From: a virus
Strand: one strand, 5' to 3'
DNA: 36,033 nucleotides
IMG/VR virus record: IMGVR_UViG_3300032235_000666
Span: 1 to 36,033 of that record
The position numbers were made by a program, and so were the translations under genes. Shown here piece by piece: positions 23,297-32,804 of this stretch (position 1 is the first letter of the stretch; the number at the start of each line of letters is the position of its first letter). The notes beneath the pieces were generated by a model. It did not search any database and was not told where the DNA came from. It was given only the letters and a program-made list of their open reading frames with translations.

Positions 23297-24206
23297 CGTT
23301 TTTATACCACTCACACGTTTTCTTCAATCCTTCATCAATAGAAGTAAACTTTGTTATATTAGTTATATCAGTTAATAAATCAATATTTGGACATCTCCTA
23401 TTGACCGATCCTTCTTTAGATTTCAAAATATTAATCTGAGGATCGTATTCAAATATAGAAAATATTTTATATATCAAATCTTTTATTACAATCTCATCAG
23501 CAACACCGAGATTGATAATTCTACCATCACTAAGAGAACTATTCATAATAAGATCCAACATGGTTACAGCATCATCAATATAACAAAATGATCTAGTTTG
23601 ATCCGCACCATATATTTTAAATGGAGTTTCTTTTAAAAGAACTCTTTTAATAACTTCTGGAATTACATGATTATATCCCATTCGTGGACCATAAACATTA
23701 TGTGGTCTAACTATAGAAAAATTAATACCAGAATTTATAAACAACAATTCACCAAATATTTTACTTCCAGCATAAGACCATCTAGGATTATATACATCAT
23801 CAATAGAAACTACCACATCTTCTTTTGTTGGTATTTCCTTTTCTTTAGTTGAAGCATATACTTCAGATGAAGAGGTATACAATACCTTTTTCACTTTCGT
23901 TTTTTTACACCATTTTATAAGATTTATATTAATTAACGTATTAACTTCCAATACCTCATAGGGAATTTCATAGAAATTACTAGTACCATTTATTGCAGCA
24001 AAATGATAAACATAATCATAATTATCTAATTTATCATAATCTTTTTCTTTTGTTAGATCACACTCAATATAATTAAGATCTTCGACAAAATTATCATTCT
24101 TACCTCTAAAATTATTATCACAAATAGTGACATCATTATTTTTGCACAGGTAATTTGCTAAGTGTGATCCTATAAATCCAGTACCACCAGTTATAAGTAT
24201 TTTCAT
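23283..24206 (-). CDS. NAD-dependent sugar epimerase/dehydratase (extended SDR)
   Basis: Extended SDR enzymes act on nucleotide sugars as epimerases, dehydratases or decarboxylases. The 307-aa product has the Rossmann motif GGTGFIGSH (7-15), YHFAAINGT, the active-site TSSSEVY (111-117) and YAGSK with Y145 and K149. RPHNVYGPR and YGADQTRSFCYIDDA complete the family pattern. The length is normal. It overlaps the dehydrogenase gene by 4 nt upstream and the oxygenase gene downstream. The exact reaction is not decided by these motifs. Confidence 0.9.
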   Translation of the reverse strand: MKILITGGTGFIGSHLANYLCKNNDVTICDNNFRGKNDNFVEDLNYIECDLTKEKDYDKLDNYDYVYHFAAINGTSNFYEIPYEVLEVNTLININLIKWCKKTKVKKVLYTSSSEVYASTKEKEIPTKEDVVVSIDDVYNPRWSYAGSKIFGELLFINSGINFSIVRPHNVYGPRMGYNHVIPEVIKRVLLKETPFKIYGADQTRSFCYIDDAVTMLDLIMNSSLSDGRIINLGVADEIVIKDLIYKIFSIFEYDPQINILKSKEGSVNRRCPNIDLLTDITNITKFTSIDEGLKKTCEWYKNDALL

Positions 24207-24970
24207 AAGAATTTTTTATTGTCAGTAATAATTGCATCAAAAAATTTAATATCGATATTATTTTTTTTACAATAATTACTCATTGCAAGAGTATCTTTTG
24301 GTAAACAAGATCCAGAAAATCCCCTAAGATTTTTATTACAATTCAGATATAAATCTGATATGAACTCTCTTTTTGCAAGGGCAGTTTTAATATCATCATA
24401 ATTCACACCAAAATTTTCACATATTTCATAAAAAACATTGGATAAAGTAATCATAGTGGCATTATGAATATTATGGAAATATTTTAAAATTTCACTCTGA
24501 GTTGGATTTAACATAATAAAATTTTTGGGATAAAATCCATGAGTTTTCTTAACAATATCAAACACATCTTCATCTAGAGTTCCAACTACACATATATCAT
24601 GATTGTCCATGAAATCAGATATTGAGCACCTCTCTCTAAGAAACTCTGGAACATGACATATTCTCATCAAATCATATTGCTCTATCAATTTTTGAGTTGT
24701 CCCTGGTTCAACTGTGGATTTTATAGCAACCACACCACGATAATGTAATGAATTAAGTTCACTTACAACATCAAGTACAATAGAAGTGTCACACTCACCT
24801 TCCAATGTACTTGGAGTGGGGACACAAATATAACATATATCAGTTACTAAGACATCTTTAATACTTGTTTGTAATACAATATCATGGGGAACTACTTCAT
24901 ATCCCAATCGAGTAAAACAATATTCTAATGTTTTACCTACAACACCCAACCCAACAATACCAATTTTCAT
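24203..24970 (-). CDS. short UDP-glucose/GDP-mannose dehydrogenase family protein
   Basis: The 255-aa product has GIVGLGVVG, VPTPSTLEGECD, KSTVEPGTT, CHVPEFLRERC, K163 in ILKYFHNIHN and the catalytic Cys C222 with K225 in GFSGSCLPKDT. These are all the N-terminal and central-domain residues. It ends about 30 residues later, so the C-terminal sugar-nucleotide domain found in full-length members (about 400 aa) is missing. The frame is clean, with 4-nt overlaps on both sides. It may be a compact enzyme, work as an oligomer with another subunit, or have a different substrate. Confidence 0.85.
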   Translation of the reverse strand: MKIGIVGLGVVGKTLEYCFTRLGYEVVPHDIVLQTSIKDVLVTDICYICVPTPSTLEGECDTSIVLDVVSELNSLHYRGVVAIKSTVEPGTTQKLIEQYDLMRICHVPEFLRERCSISDFMDNHDICVVGTLDEDVFDIVKKTHGFYPKNFIMLNPTQSEILKYFHNIHNATMITLSNVFYEICENFGVNYDDIKTALAKREFISDLYLNCNKNLRGFSGSCLPKDTLAMSNYCKKNNIDIKFFDAIITDNKKFL

Positions 24971-26106
24971 AATTTTTCATACCTAGATACGATATCAATA
25001 ACCTTATCTACATCAGAATTAGTCATTTCATAATGACAAGGTATCATTATATGATGATCTTCAGCATATTGAACATTCATTAAACTAGCATCAAGTCCAC
25101 CAAAAATTGGATATTGATCCAATCTTCTATTATTCATATGAACGTGAATGTTATTTTCCCACATCATTTCAGCAAATTTTTTCCGATCTTCAACAAATAC
25201 TGGAAATATCTGATAATTGGGAATATTGAAATTATGGTATTTTACCATATTAACTTTCTCAAAATTACTAAATGCATCTCTATATTTTTCACCAATATAT
25301 CTTCTACGTTCTAAACATATGTCCAAATATTCCAATGCAATATTTGCCATAGATGCAGTAATATCATTCATATTTAATTTGAATCCCAAAGTGTCTGGCA
25401 TATAATCGAAAAATGGATCTACATTCGGACTTCCATCTCTTGCTTCTCTATCTATACCAAACCAAATAGATTTTTTCAATTTACTATAATATTCTTCATT
25501 ACTAGTAGTAACAAATCCACCATCACCACAAGTAATTATTTTTACTGTTTGAAGAGAAAACGTACATAATTCACCAGATCCAATTTTTTGATCTTTATAG
25601 TAAGATCCCATAGCATGGCAACAATCTTCAATCAATGGTAGATTATATCTTCCACAAACATCACGCAACTCATCCAAATCTACTGGATTACCAGCAAAAT
25701 GAACACAAACTACAGCTTTAGTTCTATTTGTTATTTTTTGTTCTACACTTTTTGGATCAATATTTAAAGTATCTCTTTGAATATCTGCAAATACTGGTTT
25801 TGCTCCCATCTCAAGTATAGCAGTATTAGTAGCAATAAAAGTCCAGGGAGTGGTAATTACCTCATCCCCAGACTTTATTCCAATAGCAGAATACGCAGAT
25901 TTTAATGACCCCGTTCCACTGGTAGTTGCAATAGAATATCTTGCATTAAAAATATTACATATTTTCTCTCTTAATTGTCTCTCTCGTTTTCCAGTATTAA
26001 TCCATCCAGATTGAAGAACTTCCGATACATCCCTATCTAAATCTTTAGGGATAAATGCACCAGAACATCTAATTTCTTTTCCTATATTTCCGTCGTATTT
26101 AAACAT
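24967..26106 (-). CDS. DegT/DnrJ/EryC1/StrS sugar aminotransferase, full length
   Basis: This PLP enzyme adds an amino group to a keto sugar on a nucleotide carrier, or acts as the related dehydratase. The 379-aa product has TTSGTGSLKSA, PWTFIATN, VFADIQRDTLNID, EDCCHAMGSYY (D161), and SLQTVKIITCGDGG with K189 as the PLP lysine. Length and motif order are those of an intact member. It overlaps the upstream oxygenase (8 nt) and the downstream dehydrogenase (4 nt). With the short dehydrogenase and epimerase it would supply amino or oxidised sugars. Confidence 0.91.
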   Translation of the reverse strand: MFKYDGNIGKEIRCSGAFIPKDLDRDVSEVLQSGWINTGKRERQLREKICNIFNARYSIATTSGTGSLKSAYSAIGIKSGDEVITTPWTFIATNTAILEMGAKPVFADIQRDTLNIDPKSVEQKITNRTKAVVCVHFAGNPVDLDELRDVCGRYNLPLIEDCCHAMGSYYKDQKIGSGELCTFSLQTVKIITCGDGGFVTTSNEEYYSKLKKSIWFGIDREARDGSPNVDPFFDYMPDTLGFKLNMNDITASMANIALEYLDICLERRRYIGEKYRDAFSNFEKVNMVKYHNFNIPNYQIFPVFVEDRKKFAEMMWENNIHVHMNNRRLDQYPIFGGLDASLMNVQYAEDHHIMIPCHYEMTNSDVDKVIDIVSRYEKL

Positions 26107-26671
26107 GATTTTTATTAATTAAATCGAATACGTGATCTTCTTGTATTGTAAACCACATTGCAATAGTATATCTAGGGTTTAATTTAACTTCAGTAACACC
26201 ATGTTCAATATGTGATGGAAAGAATACAACTTTTCCTTTTTCGGGTATACATGCTTTATCTTCATTTGGAAAAAATGTATATCCACCATCATACCCATCA
26301 TTCAAGTAACATATAGAACTGTAGTATCTGAAAGATAAATTTGCAGTATCTGGATTAGTACCTCTACTGTAATCATAGTTATCAACATGGGAATCCATAC
26401 TCATTCCTGGAGCCCAGTATACAATATCAATAAATTCACTGAATATAAACTTTTCATCATAAAAAAGTTTAGATGCAGTTTGAACCATTTTTTGTTCAAA
26501 TGCTCTAAATTTTTGTATTAGTGAAGTGTCTCTTATTTCGCGTGGAGTTAAAGTTCTTCCATGGAAATCTTGATGTTTTTGCCACAAACTTCTTTGCCCA
26601 CTGTCATTAAAATATTTTATGACTTCATCACAAAATTCAGGCGATAAAAAATTAGGTATTTCGTAAATCAT
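26099..26671 (-). CDS. 2OG-Fe(II) oxygenase (prolyl-4-hydroxylase type)
   Basis: The 190-aa product shows the prolyl hydroxylase-like pattern: H95 and D97 in DSHVDNYD, the ICYLNDGYDGGYTFFP block, H157 in IEHGVTEV, and R167 in NPRYTIAMWFT for 2-oxoglutarate. The length fits small phage and bacterial members. It lies between the gp41 helicase and the aminotransferase, at the head of the sugar cassette. Targets of these enzymes in phages are not established. Confidence 0.87.
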   Translation of the reverse strand: MIYEIPNFLSPEFCDEVIKYFNDSGQRSLWQKHQDFHGRTLTPREIRDTSLIQKFRAFEQKMVQTASKLFYDEKFIFSEFIDIVYWAPGMSMDSHVDNYDYSRGTNPDTANLSFRYYSSICYLNDGYDGGYTFFPNEDKACIPEKGKVVFFPSHIEHGVTEVKLNPRYTIAMWFTIQEDHVFDLINKNHV

Positions 26672-26676
26672 AGTTA

Positions 26677-28053
26677 TTAAAATTTAAATGCATTAAATTT
26701 ATCTTTTGAATTTTTCTTTTCATCATATTCATATTCATCATTACCAGAATCGATTATTTCATCTTGTGCTTTTTGTTCACAATCATACAATCTCATTTTA
26801 GCACGATCAATACCAATAACAAACCTTTTATAAATTGTAGGATCATTATATCGGTTCTTCAATTGCTTTACCATAATCTGACCCAACTGTTCCAACTCTT
26901 CTGTGCTAATAAGGGCAAACATAAGATCAGCAGTAGCAGGGAGACCAAAGGATTCAGAAGTATCAGTAAGTTCAACATCAGAGTTGCCATAACCACTCCT
27001 AGTGGTCTGGGTAGCAGAGACAATGGGAACATTGAATTCCACCGCCAATCCACGTAACTCTTCTGCAATTGACTTAATGTACGAATAAGAATTGACAGAG
27101 CTATTTGCCTTATGCCTAGAGGAAGCACAAATATTAAGGTAATCAATGAAAATAATATCAGGTCTAAATGACTTCTTAAGTGCAAGTTCATTAAGAAGTG
27201 CTTTAAAATGTCCACTATGAGCAGATGCAGTGGGATACTCTTTAATTATAAGAGTTCCTTGAGTTTTGTTTGAAATTGCTGTTACCTTATTTTCAAACAT
27301 AGACTTAGGCAATTCTGCTAATTGTTGGATTGGGACATTGAAAAGATTTGCATCAATTCTCTCTGCAATTCGCTCTTCCGCCATTTCAAGAGTGATGTAG
27401 AGAACGTTCCTACCTTGCAATAAGATGGAACTAGCCACATGACACATGAATAACGATTTCCCAACACCTGTGCCAGCGAGAGCGATATTGAGAGTTTTAT
27501 TAGGGAGACCACCTTTCGTAATTTTGTTGAAATATTCCAAGTCAAACTCGATCTTATCTTCTTTGCGGTGGTAAAATTCATATCTTTCTTCATAATTTTC
27601 TAAGTAATCGTGTCCAACATTATTATCAAAACTTACTGCAAGAGCATCAGACAAAATACTAGGAATAGCATCACGATTTTTCTTAGTATCATTACCATCA
27701 GCAATGTAAATAGATTCCATCAATGCCAAATAAATGGCACGGTCCCTACACCACTTTTCAGTAGTATCAAGCAACCATTGTTGATCTGATGGTTGATATT
27801 CAAAACAACTAATAATTTGATTTAACTCTTTAATTTGTGTTTCATTAATATCTGTTCTATTAGAAATTTCAATCAATAATACCTCTACAGTAATTTGGGT
27901 ATTATAGTTTAGAATAAACTTAACAGTTTCTTCAAAAATAATTTTCTGACAATCATCCACAAAATAGTCAGGTTGGATAAAAGGAATTACCTTTCTTGAG
28001 TATTCTTCATTAAAAACGAGATTTTTTAAAACTGTAAGTTCAACACTGTCCAT
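26677..28053 (-). CDS. 41: replicative DNA helicase, T4 gp41 (DnaB-like)
   Basis: The hexameric helicase unwinds DNA at the phage fork and binds the gp61 primase. The 458-aa product has a helical N-terminal domain and a RecA-type C-terminal domain. Walker A is GTGVGKS (194-200), Walker B is IIFIDYLNIC near 300, and SATQTTRSGYG is in the DNA-loop region. The tail is acidic and Lys-rich. The start shares one base region with the oxygenase stop (28053). It sits downstream of uvsX as in other marine T4-like phages. Confidence 0.94.
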   Translation of the reverse strand: MDSVELTVLKNLVFNEEYSRKVIPFIQPDYFVDDCQKIIFEETVKFILNYNTQITVEVLLIEISNRTDINETQIKELNQIISCFEYQPSDQQWLLDTTEKWCRDRAIYLALMESIYIADGNDTKKNRDAIPSILSDALAVSFDNNVGHDYLENYEERYEFYHRKEDKIEFDLEYFNKITKGGLPNKTLNIALAGTGVGKSLFMCHVASSILLQGRNVLYITLEMAEERIAERIDANLFNVPIQQLAELPKSMFENKVTAISNKTQGTLIIKEYPTASAHSGHFKALLNELALKKSFRPDIIFIDYLNICASSRHKANSSVNSYSYIKSIAEELRGLAVEFNVPIVSATQTTRSGYGNSDVELTDTSESFGLPATADLMFALISTEELEQLGQIMVKQLKNRYNDPTIYKRFVIGIDRAKMRLYDCEQKAQDEIIDSGNDEYEYDEKKNSKDKFNAFKF

Positions 28054-28610
28054 CAGGTATAATGCAAATATGTACTTAAAAGATATTTTGATCCGTCAAT
28101 AGGAGGTTCTCCTTTATGAGGATACATCCATAGTGGGGGAAATACAAGGAGAGTTCCTTTTTTAGGAGTAATACTATAATCTTTAAATAATGTTTTACCA
28201 CCATCATTAACATCATTTAAATACCACATAAAAGACAAATATCTTTTAGCGGAATCATAATCAATCACATCAACATGAGTATCAAATTGATCTACTCCAT
28301 TTGGTTCATATTTTTTTATTCTTAGTTGTTCAAATGCATGTGAAGTTGGAAATACCCTTTCATCAACATATTCATAATAAAGATCCCTATGATGTATAAC
28401 TTTTTGGACTATGTAATTATGAATGTTTTCTAAATTTTCATCTAGTTGATGAACTTCCGTCAAATTTAATTGAGTAAAATTTGGACGTTTGTTGTTGTCA
28501 ATCCTTTCATGATGATTTGTATTTTCTTCAAAAAAGTTTATAAGATAATCACAAATTTGATCTTCTAAAGAATTTGGATGAACATGTATTAGATCGGTAA
28601 GATCAGCCAT
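28053..28610 (-). CDS. 2OG-Fe(II) oxygenase between uvsX and gp41
   Basis: The 185-aa product has H112 and D114 in DTHVDVIDYD, MWYLNDVNDGGKTLF, a KKGTLLVFPPLW strand, H165 in MYPHKGEP and K175 where a basic residue binds 2-oxoglutarate. It resembles prolyl hydroxylase-like enzymes. I chose ATG 28610, with GGGGA 8 nt upstream and an 8-nt overlap with uvsX, over ATG 28637 inside uvsX. Its place inside the replication block suggests early or middle expression. Confidence 0.86.
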   Translation of the reverse strand: MADLTDLIHVHPNSLEDQICDYLINFFEENTNHHERIDNNKRPNFTQLNLTEVHQLDENLENIHNYIVQKVIHHRDLYYEYVDERVFPTSHAFEQLRIKKYEPNGVDQFDTHVDVIDYDSAKRYLSFMWYLNDVNDGGKTLFKDYSITPKKGTLLVFPPLWMYPHKGEPPIDGSKYLLSTYLHYT

Positions 28611-29604
28611 ATTTAAATTCCCCGTTGGCAATTTCATCCAGTTTTTGCATTACTTCTTCAGTAAAGTATTCTTCAGGATTTGCCAGAATTTGTTTAGCAT
28701 AAATTTTCTTACCATCCATTTCATAGCGTCCTGCTACATTCTTCCAAAGTCCACCGAGTTCCCCAAGTTCAAGTAAACCATAATATCGATCAAGACCACG
28801 CTCATCGTAATAAAGACGAACTTCCACATCTTTGTTCTCCTTACTCAAACGCGATTTAGCAGTCTTAGCCTTGATAATATTGCCGACCACTTCCGTTCCA
28901 TCCTTTTCTTTCTTTTTGCTGAGATAAATGATCGTAGACGCTGCGTACTTAAGTCCGCTACCTCCCCCCATTTCCTTAGTTGGTACATAAGCTCCGATAA
29001 CATCATAAGTGTGATTAGTAACTATCATTGGAATATTTGCTTGACCAAGTTTTAAGGTAAGCATACGGAATGCACCTTTGACTAATTGAGATTTAGTCAT
29101 ATCACGAACTTGTTTGTCGTTAAGTGCATCAGTGATCTCTTTCTCTGTGGAGAGCATTCCTAAAGAGTCTAGCACAAACATGCATGGTCTGCGTTCTCCT
29201 TCAGGTTTTTTTAAGTACAGGTCTACTGCTTTGAGTGCTTTTCCGCGAAACTCTTCAACAGTAACAACATTGACAACCACAAGACGAGAAGTATCAATTC
29301 CACGGGATTCTACAAGAGATTTAGTGATAGCAGCCTCAGTGTCAAAGTAGAGACAGTAACCATCGGGATTATTATCAAGAAAGTTCTTAACCACGGCGAG
29401 AGAGAAAAAAGTCTTTCCAGTAGAAGTTTCTCCAGCAATAGCAGTAATTTTATTCCCAGATACACCACCAAATACACTACCTGAAACCAGTGCGTTAAAA
29501 ATGTATGAGCCCGTATCAACATATTTTTCAGTTTCGTTAATATCAGAAGCGAGTTGTGTGTACTCACCACCAATTTCTTTTACAATATCTTTTAAAAAGT
29601 CCAT
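28603..29604 (-). CDS. uvsX: UvsX, RecA-like recombinase
   Basis: UvsX forms filaments on single-stranded DNA and drives strand exchange for recombination-dependent replication and repair. The 333-aa product has Walker A in GETSTGKT (about 58-65), a Walker B-type strand in CMFVLDSLGM, and IVTNHTYDVIG with GGGSGLKYAAS in the loop regions. I chose ATG 29604, 1 nt after the stop of the gene upstream; a TTG at 29619 would overlap it. The length is close to other phage UvsX proteins. Confidence 0.95.
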   Translation of the reverse strand: MDFLKDIVKEIGGEYTQLASDINETEKYVDTGSYIFNALVSGSVFGGVSGNKITAIAGETSTGKTFFSLAVVKNFLDNNPDGYCLYFDTEAAITKSLVESRGIDTSRLVVVNVVTVEEFRGKALKAVDLYLKKPEGERRPCMFVLDSLGMLSTEKEITDALNDKQVRDMTKSQLVKGAFRMLTLKLGQANIPMIVTNHTYDVIGAYVPTKEMGGGSGLKYAASTIIYLSKKKEKDGTEVVGNIIKAKTAKSRLSKENKDVEVRLYYDERGLDRYYGLLELGELGGLWKNVAGRYEMDGKKIYAKQILANPEEYFTEEVMQKLDEIANGEFKYG

Positions 29605-29605
29605 A

Positions 29606-30148
29606 TCAACCAATGTCAATTTTCCAGTTTTTTACGTCAGTATCACCTTGTCTAGTGATAGTAAGAGATGTTTGATCATCAAAGGCATCTAGCACACCAA
29701 CACCCTGATTTTCATAAAGTGATTTTTCAAAATAGTACCAACTATCATCACTTCTTTGAATAGAAAACCAAGGACACCCCACACTAGGATTAGTAAAACA
29801 CATAAGAAGTGCCTTTCCAATAGGATCACCATTACGGGTCACTTTCTGTATTCGGATATAAACATCCATATCATTTACCCAGTTACTAATACCATCAACA
29901 ATATCAGCAACAATATCAGTACTAATTCCACCAATAGTAGTAGTTCCAGATACTTCTGGAAATGGACTCATAATATTTGTGTCTTTATCAATATAAGAAA
30001 TAGTTTTAGTTTCTGGAGATGGGGTTGCCATCTTAATTTGATAGAAAACATCATCCGCCCACCCATCACTATTCCTGACCATTACATCAGTATCTTTTAC
30101 CATCCAAGCGGTTAATCTTTTAAAAATAGATAATAATTTTTTCTTCAT
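29606..30148 (-). CDS. conserved hypothetical protein between gp43 and uvsX, 180 aa
   Basis: The product begins with a basic helix (MKKKLLSIFKRLTAWMV). It continues as a beta-rich soluble domain with TTTIGGISTDIVADIVDGI, VYIRIQKVTRNGDPIG and SDDSWYYFEKSLYE, and ends VKNWKIDIG. No membrane segment or catalytic motif is visible. Its start overlaps the 54-aa gene and its stop is 1 nt before uvsX, so it is translationally coupled inside the polymerase-recombinase block. A replication-linked role is only suggested by place. Confidence 0.78.
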   Translation of the reverse strand: MKKKLLSIFKRLTAWMVKDTDVMVRNSDGWADDVFYQIKMATPSPETKTISYIDKDTNIMSPFPEVSGTTTIGGISTDIVADIVDGISNWVNDMDVYIRIQKVTRNGDPIGKALLMCFTNPSVGCPWFSIQRSDDSWYYFEKSLYENQGVGVLDAFDDQTSLTITRQGDTDVKNWKIDIG

Positions 30149-30309
30149 GTTACAATCCCATATTCTTCTTGAAGTATTTTTTTATAAGGTAAATCTTGCT
30201 CCATAAGATCCTTTACAAGTTTTAACTTATGGTAAAGAGCAGCATCACCACCAAAACCAAGTGCTTTTACAATAGTTTCTAATTCTTTATTGTTAATAGG
30301 AAGATCCAT
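30145..30309 (-). CDS. small hypothetical protein after gp43, 54 aa
   Basis: The ATG at 30309 overlaps the gp43 stop (TGATG), and the TGA at 30147-30145 overlaps the next ATG. The product MDLPINNKELETIVKALGF then reads GGDAALYHKLKLVKDLM and ends KKILQEEYGIVT. It is helical in appearance, with no known motif. Overlaps on both sides and the absence of any gap make it very likely a real coupled gene. Confidence 0.78.
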   Translation of the reverse strand: MDLPINNKELETIVKALGFGGDAALYHKLKLVKDLMEQDLPYKKILQEEYGIVT

Positions 30310-32804
30310 CAGGAAAAAAACGATTCAAGGTTTACAGTTTTTTCTACATTCCATCCAATAGCATCTAAAATAGATCTAAATGGTTCTAAGAAAGCTTTCT
30401 CAAATTGTAAATCATAGTCTAGGTACTTGTCAAGATCAAGTTCTTTTGGAAACTCTTGGATGAAAGAAATAATATTTTCTCTAATGATATTAGGTTTTTT
30501 TAAGTAAATAAATTTAACCTTTTCACCATTATTAATAAGAGAATATTTATTAGTTAATTTTTTTTCTTTGATGTAATGATTGAACAACAATGCTCCACGA
30601 ATATGAACAGGAGTTCCTTTAATATAAATGCTAGATGAAGATTGATATTTTCTTACGTCAGAGGCACTTCTAGGAAAAGCAATTTGCTCTGGAGGAAGTG
30701 TTTTAAATTCAGATCTACATTTGTCGATGAAATCAATTACATCATCTTCAGATCCCCTCATCATGATTTTAAATCCGTCTTTAAACATCTTTCTACATGG
30801 TGCTGGTGTTGAAGACTTAATTGCCTCAATCCCTTTTATTTTTAGTTTTGGTTCTTCATAACGAACACCTTCACTATCCCAAACATTCAAAATATAACGC
30901 TTTTTGGCAGTCCAAATTCCACGATCAGCAATACATTCACGCTTCATATACATTTTTTGATCATAAGCATTCACGTATTCCGCCAATTTTTGGTAAGAAC
31001 TTTCAATATATTTTTCAAGTTCCATTTGACAGACCTTATCAAGGAACGAAACAATGCTCTCAGTAGTTTTCTCTCTTCCTTTGTATACAGTTTCAACCAG
31101 AGGACCCATATTAACGTAAAGAGAATCAGTGTCAGAAGCAATGACATAATCAACACCATTCGTTTTTAAAATTTTATTTAAATAACTATTCATAGAATTC
31201 ATAATCCATTGAATAGATACCTGACCAGAAAGGGTAATTGCCTCGGCGTTTGCTAATTTGAAATAACGGAAATACTGATTGCCGATAGCACCATAAGCAG
31301 AATTAAGTTGAATTTTCCTCGCCATTTGGATGTTGTTACATCTCGCAATTTCTTTTTCCAATTCCTTGGTCTTTTTCTTTTCATATTCTTGCTCCGCTGC
31401 AAGCATTTTCTTTTTGAAGATTACACGTTCATTATAAATTTTCTCCATCAGTTCTGGCAGAAATCCACGAACGTCTTTACGATACATTGCACCATTAGCG
31501 CAAACTGCGTAATCACTATAGGAATCAAATGTCAATTCTTGATTGAGAATTTTATCAACGTTGACTGTAGGATGACGCTGATCAAGCAAAGTTTCTGGTG
31601 AAATATTATATTGCATGATCAAATGAGGATATAGAGAGTTAAGGTCAAAACTGACTACCCAATCATATGCCCCTGGAATTGGTTCTTTTACGTAAGCACC
31701 AGCATACTTAGATTCCTTATCACTCCTTTCATTTGGAGGGATTACAATATTTCTTTTTTTAAGATAATTATAAATGATGGTATCCCACATACGAACTTGA
31801 GAGAATACATCCTCATAGTTTACTTTAGCATCATATGCCATTGTAAGAGCAAGTTCAATTAGTTTCATCTTGTCTTCCATTCGGTCAACAAGTTCTACGT
31901 CCACAATGTTATACTCTACAAATTTTTGCCAACCTTTAGTGTAAAAGTCTTTGAAAGTCTCATACTCAGAGTGATCTAGTTTTTTCTGTCCAAGTTCTAC
32001 TTCGGCAATATAGTCTAGACGATAAGATTCTTGAGTTTTATAAGTGAATTTTTTATAAAGATCCAAGTAATCTAATTGAGAAATCCCACCAATATCATAA
32101 GAAATATTTTTACGACCAGAGATATAAACTTCGTCTTCAGTCACCAAACCCCAGGGTGACAACCTCTTCATAAGTTTTTCACCTAAAACACGATCAATAC
32201 GACGAACAATATATGGAATATCGTACAACTTACTATTCCACCCAGTGACAACCTCTGGAGTATTATTCATCCACCAATGAATAAAATCATTTAGTAAATC
32301 ATATTCATTATTAAATTGTCTGTAATAAGAATTACTTTTAGTAAGTTTAAAAGGTCCTTTCCCCCAAGTAAAAATTTCCTTACTAGAATAATCTTGAATT
32401 GTAATAAGAAGAATTTCTTCAGATGCACTTTCAACATCTGGAAATCCATTCTCAGATGCAACCTCAATGTCTAAAGTAAATAACTTAATTTTACTAATAT
32501 CAAATTTAATTTCATTTTCAGAATACTTCTCAGCAATATATTGGTAAATGTATTTTTCATTACCAAATATCTTGAAACCTTCTACGTCAGTATATTTTTT
32601 AATAAATTCCCTACAATCACGAACAGTTCCAGGTTGAATAGATTCAACATATTCTCCAGTCAGTGTTTGATATTTTGTCTTTTTATTTGAAGGCACAAAA
32701 AGAGTCGGAGAGAATTTCTCTCGGATCATGAAATGTTCTCCATTTTCATATCCACGAACGAGAAATTGATCCCCGACCATTTGAACGTTGGTGTAAAACC
32801 TCAT
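30309..32804 (-). CDS. 43: DNA polymerase, family B (T4 gp43)
   Basis: The replicative polymerase with proofreading exonuclease. The 831-aa product has Exo I LDIEVAS (D112, E114, the same numbers as T4), Exo II GWNSKLYDIPYI (near 188-199), Exo III YNIVDVEL (near 298), motif A SFDLNSLYPHLI (D387), motif B KIQLNSAYG (497-505) and motif C SDTDSLYV (D558, D560). It is somewhat shorter than T4 gp43 (898 aa), with the difference mostly in the C-terminal half. No intein is visible. It starts next to the 88-aa gene and ends overlapping the 54-aa gene. Confidence 0.97.
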   Translation of the reverse strand: MRFYTNVQMVGDQFLVRGYENGEHFMIREKFSPTLFVPSNKKTKYQTLTGEYVESIQPGTVRDCREFIKKYTDVEGFKIFGNEKYIYQYIAEKYSENEIKFDISKIKLFTLDIEVASENGFPDVESASEEILLITIQDYSSKEIFTWGKGPFKLTKSNSYYRQFNNEYDLLNDFIHWWMNNTPEVVTGWNSKLYDIPYIVRRIDRVLGEKLMKRLSPWGLVTEDEVYISGRKNISYDIGGISQLDYLDLYKKFTYKTQESYRLDYIAEVELGQKKLDHSEYETFKDFYTKGWQKFVEYNIVDVELVDRMEDKMKLIELALTMAYDAKVNYEDVFSQVRMWDTIIYNYLKKRNIVIPPNERSDKESKYAGAYVKEPIPGAYDWVVSFDLNSLYPHLIMQYNISPETLLDQRHPTVNVDKILNQELTFDSYSDYAVCANGAMYRKDVRGFLPELMEKIYNERVIFKKKMLAAEQEYEKKKTKELEKEIARCNNIQMARKIQLNSAYGAIGNQYFRYFKLANAEAITLSGQVSIQWIMNSMNSYLNKILKTNGVDYVIASDTDSLYVNMGPLVETVYKGREKTTESIVSFLDKVCQMELEKYIESSYQKLAEYVNAYDQKMYMKRECIADRGIWTAKKRYILNVWDSEGVRYEEPKLKIKGIEAIKSSTPAPCRKMFKDGFKIMMRGSEDDVIDFIDKCRSEFKTLPPEQIAFPRSASDVRKYQSSSSIYIKGTPVHIRGALLFNHYIKEKKLTNKYSLINNGEKVKFIYLKKPNIIRENIISFIQEFPKELDLDKYLDYDLQFEKAFLEPFRSILDAIGWNVEKTVNLESFFS

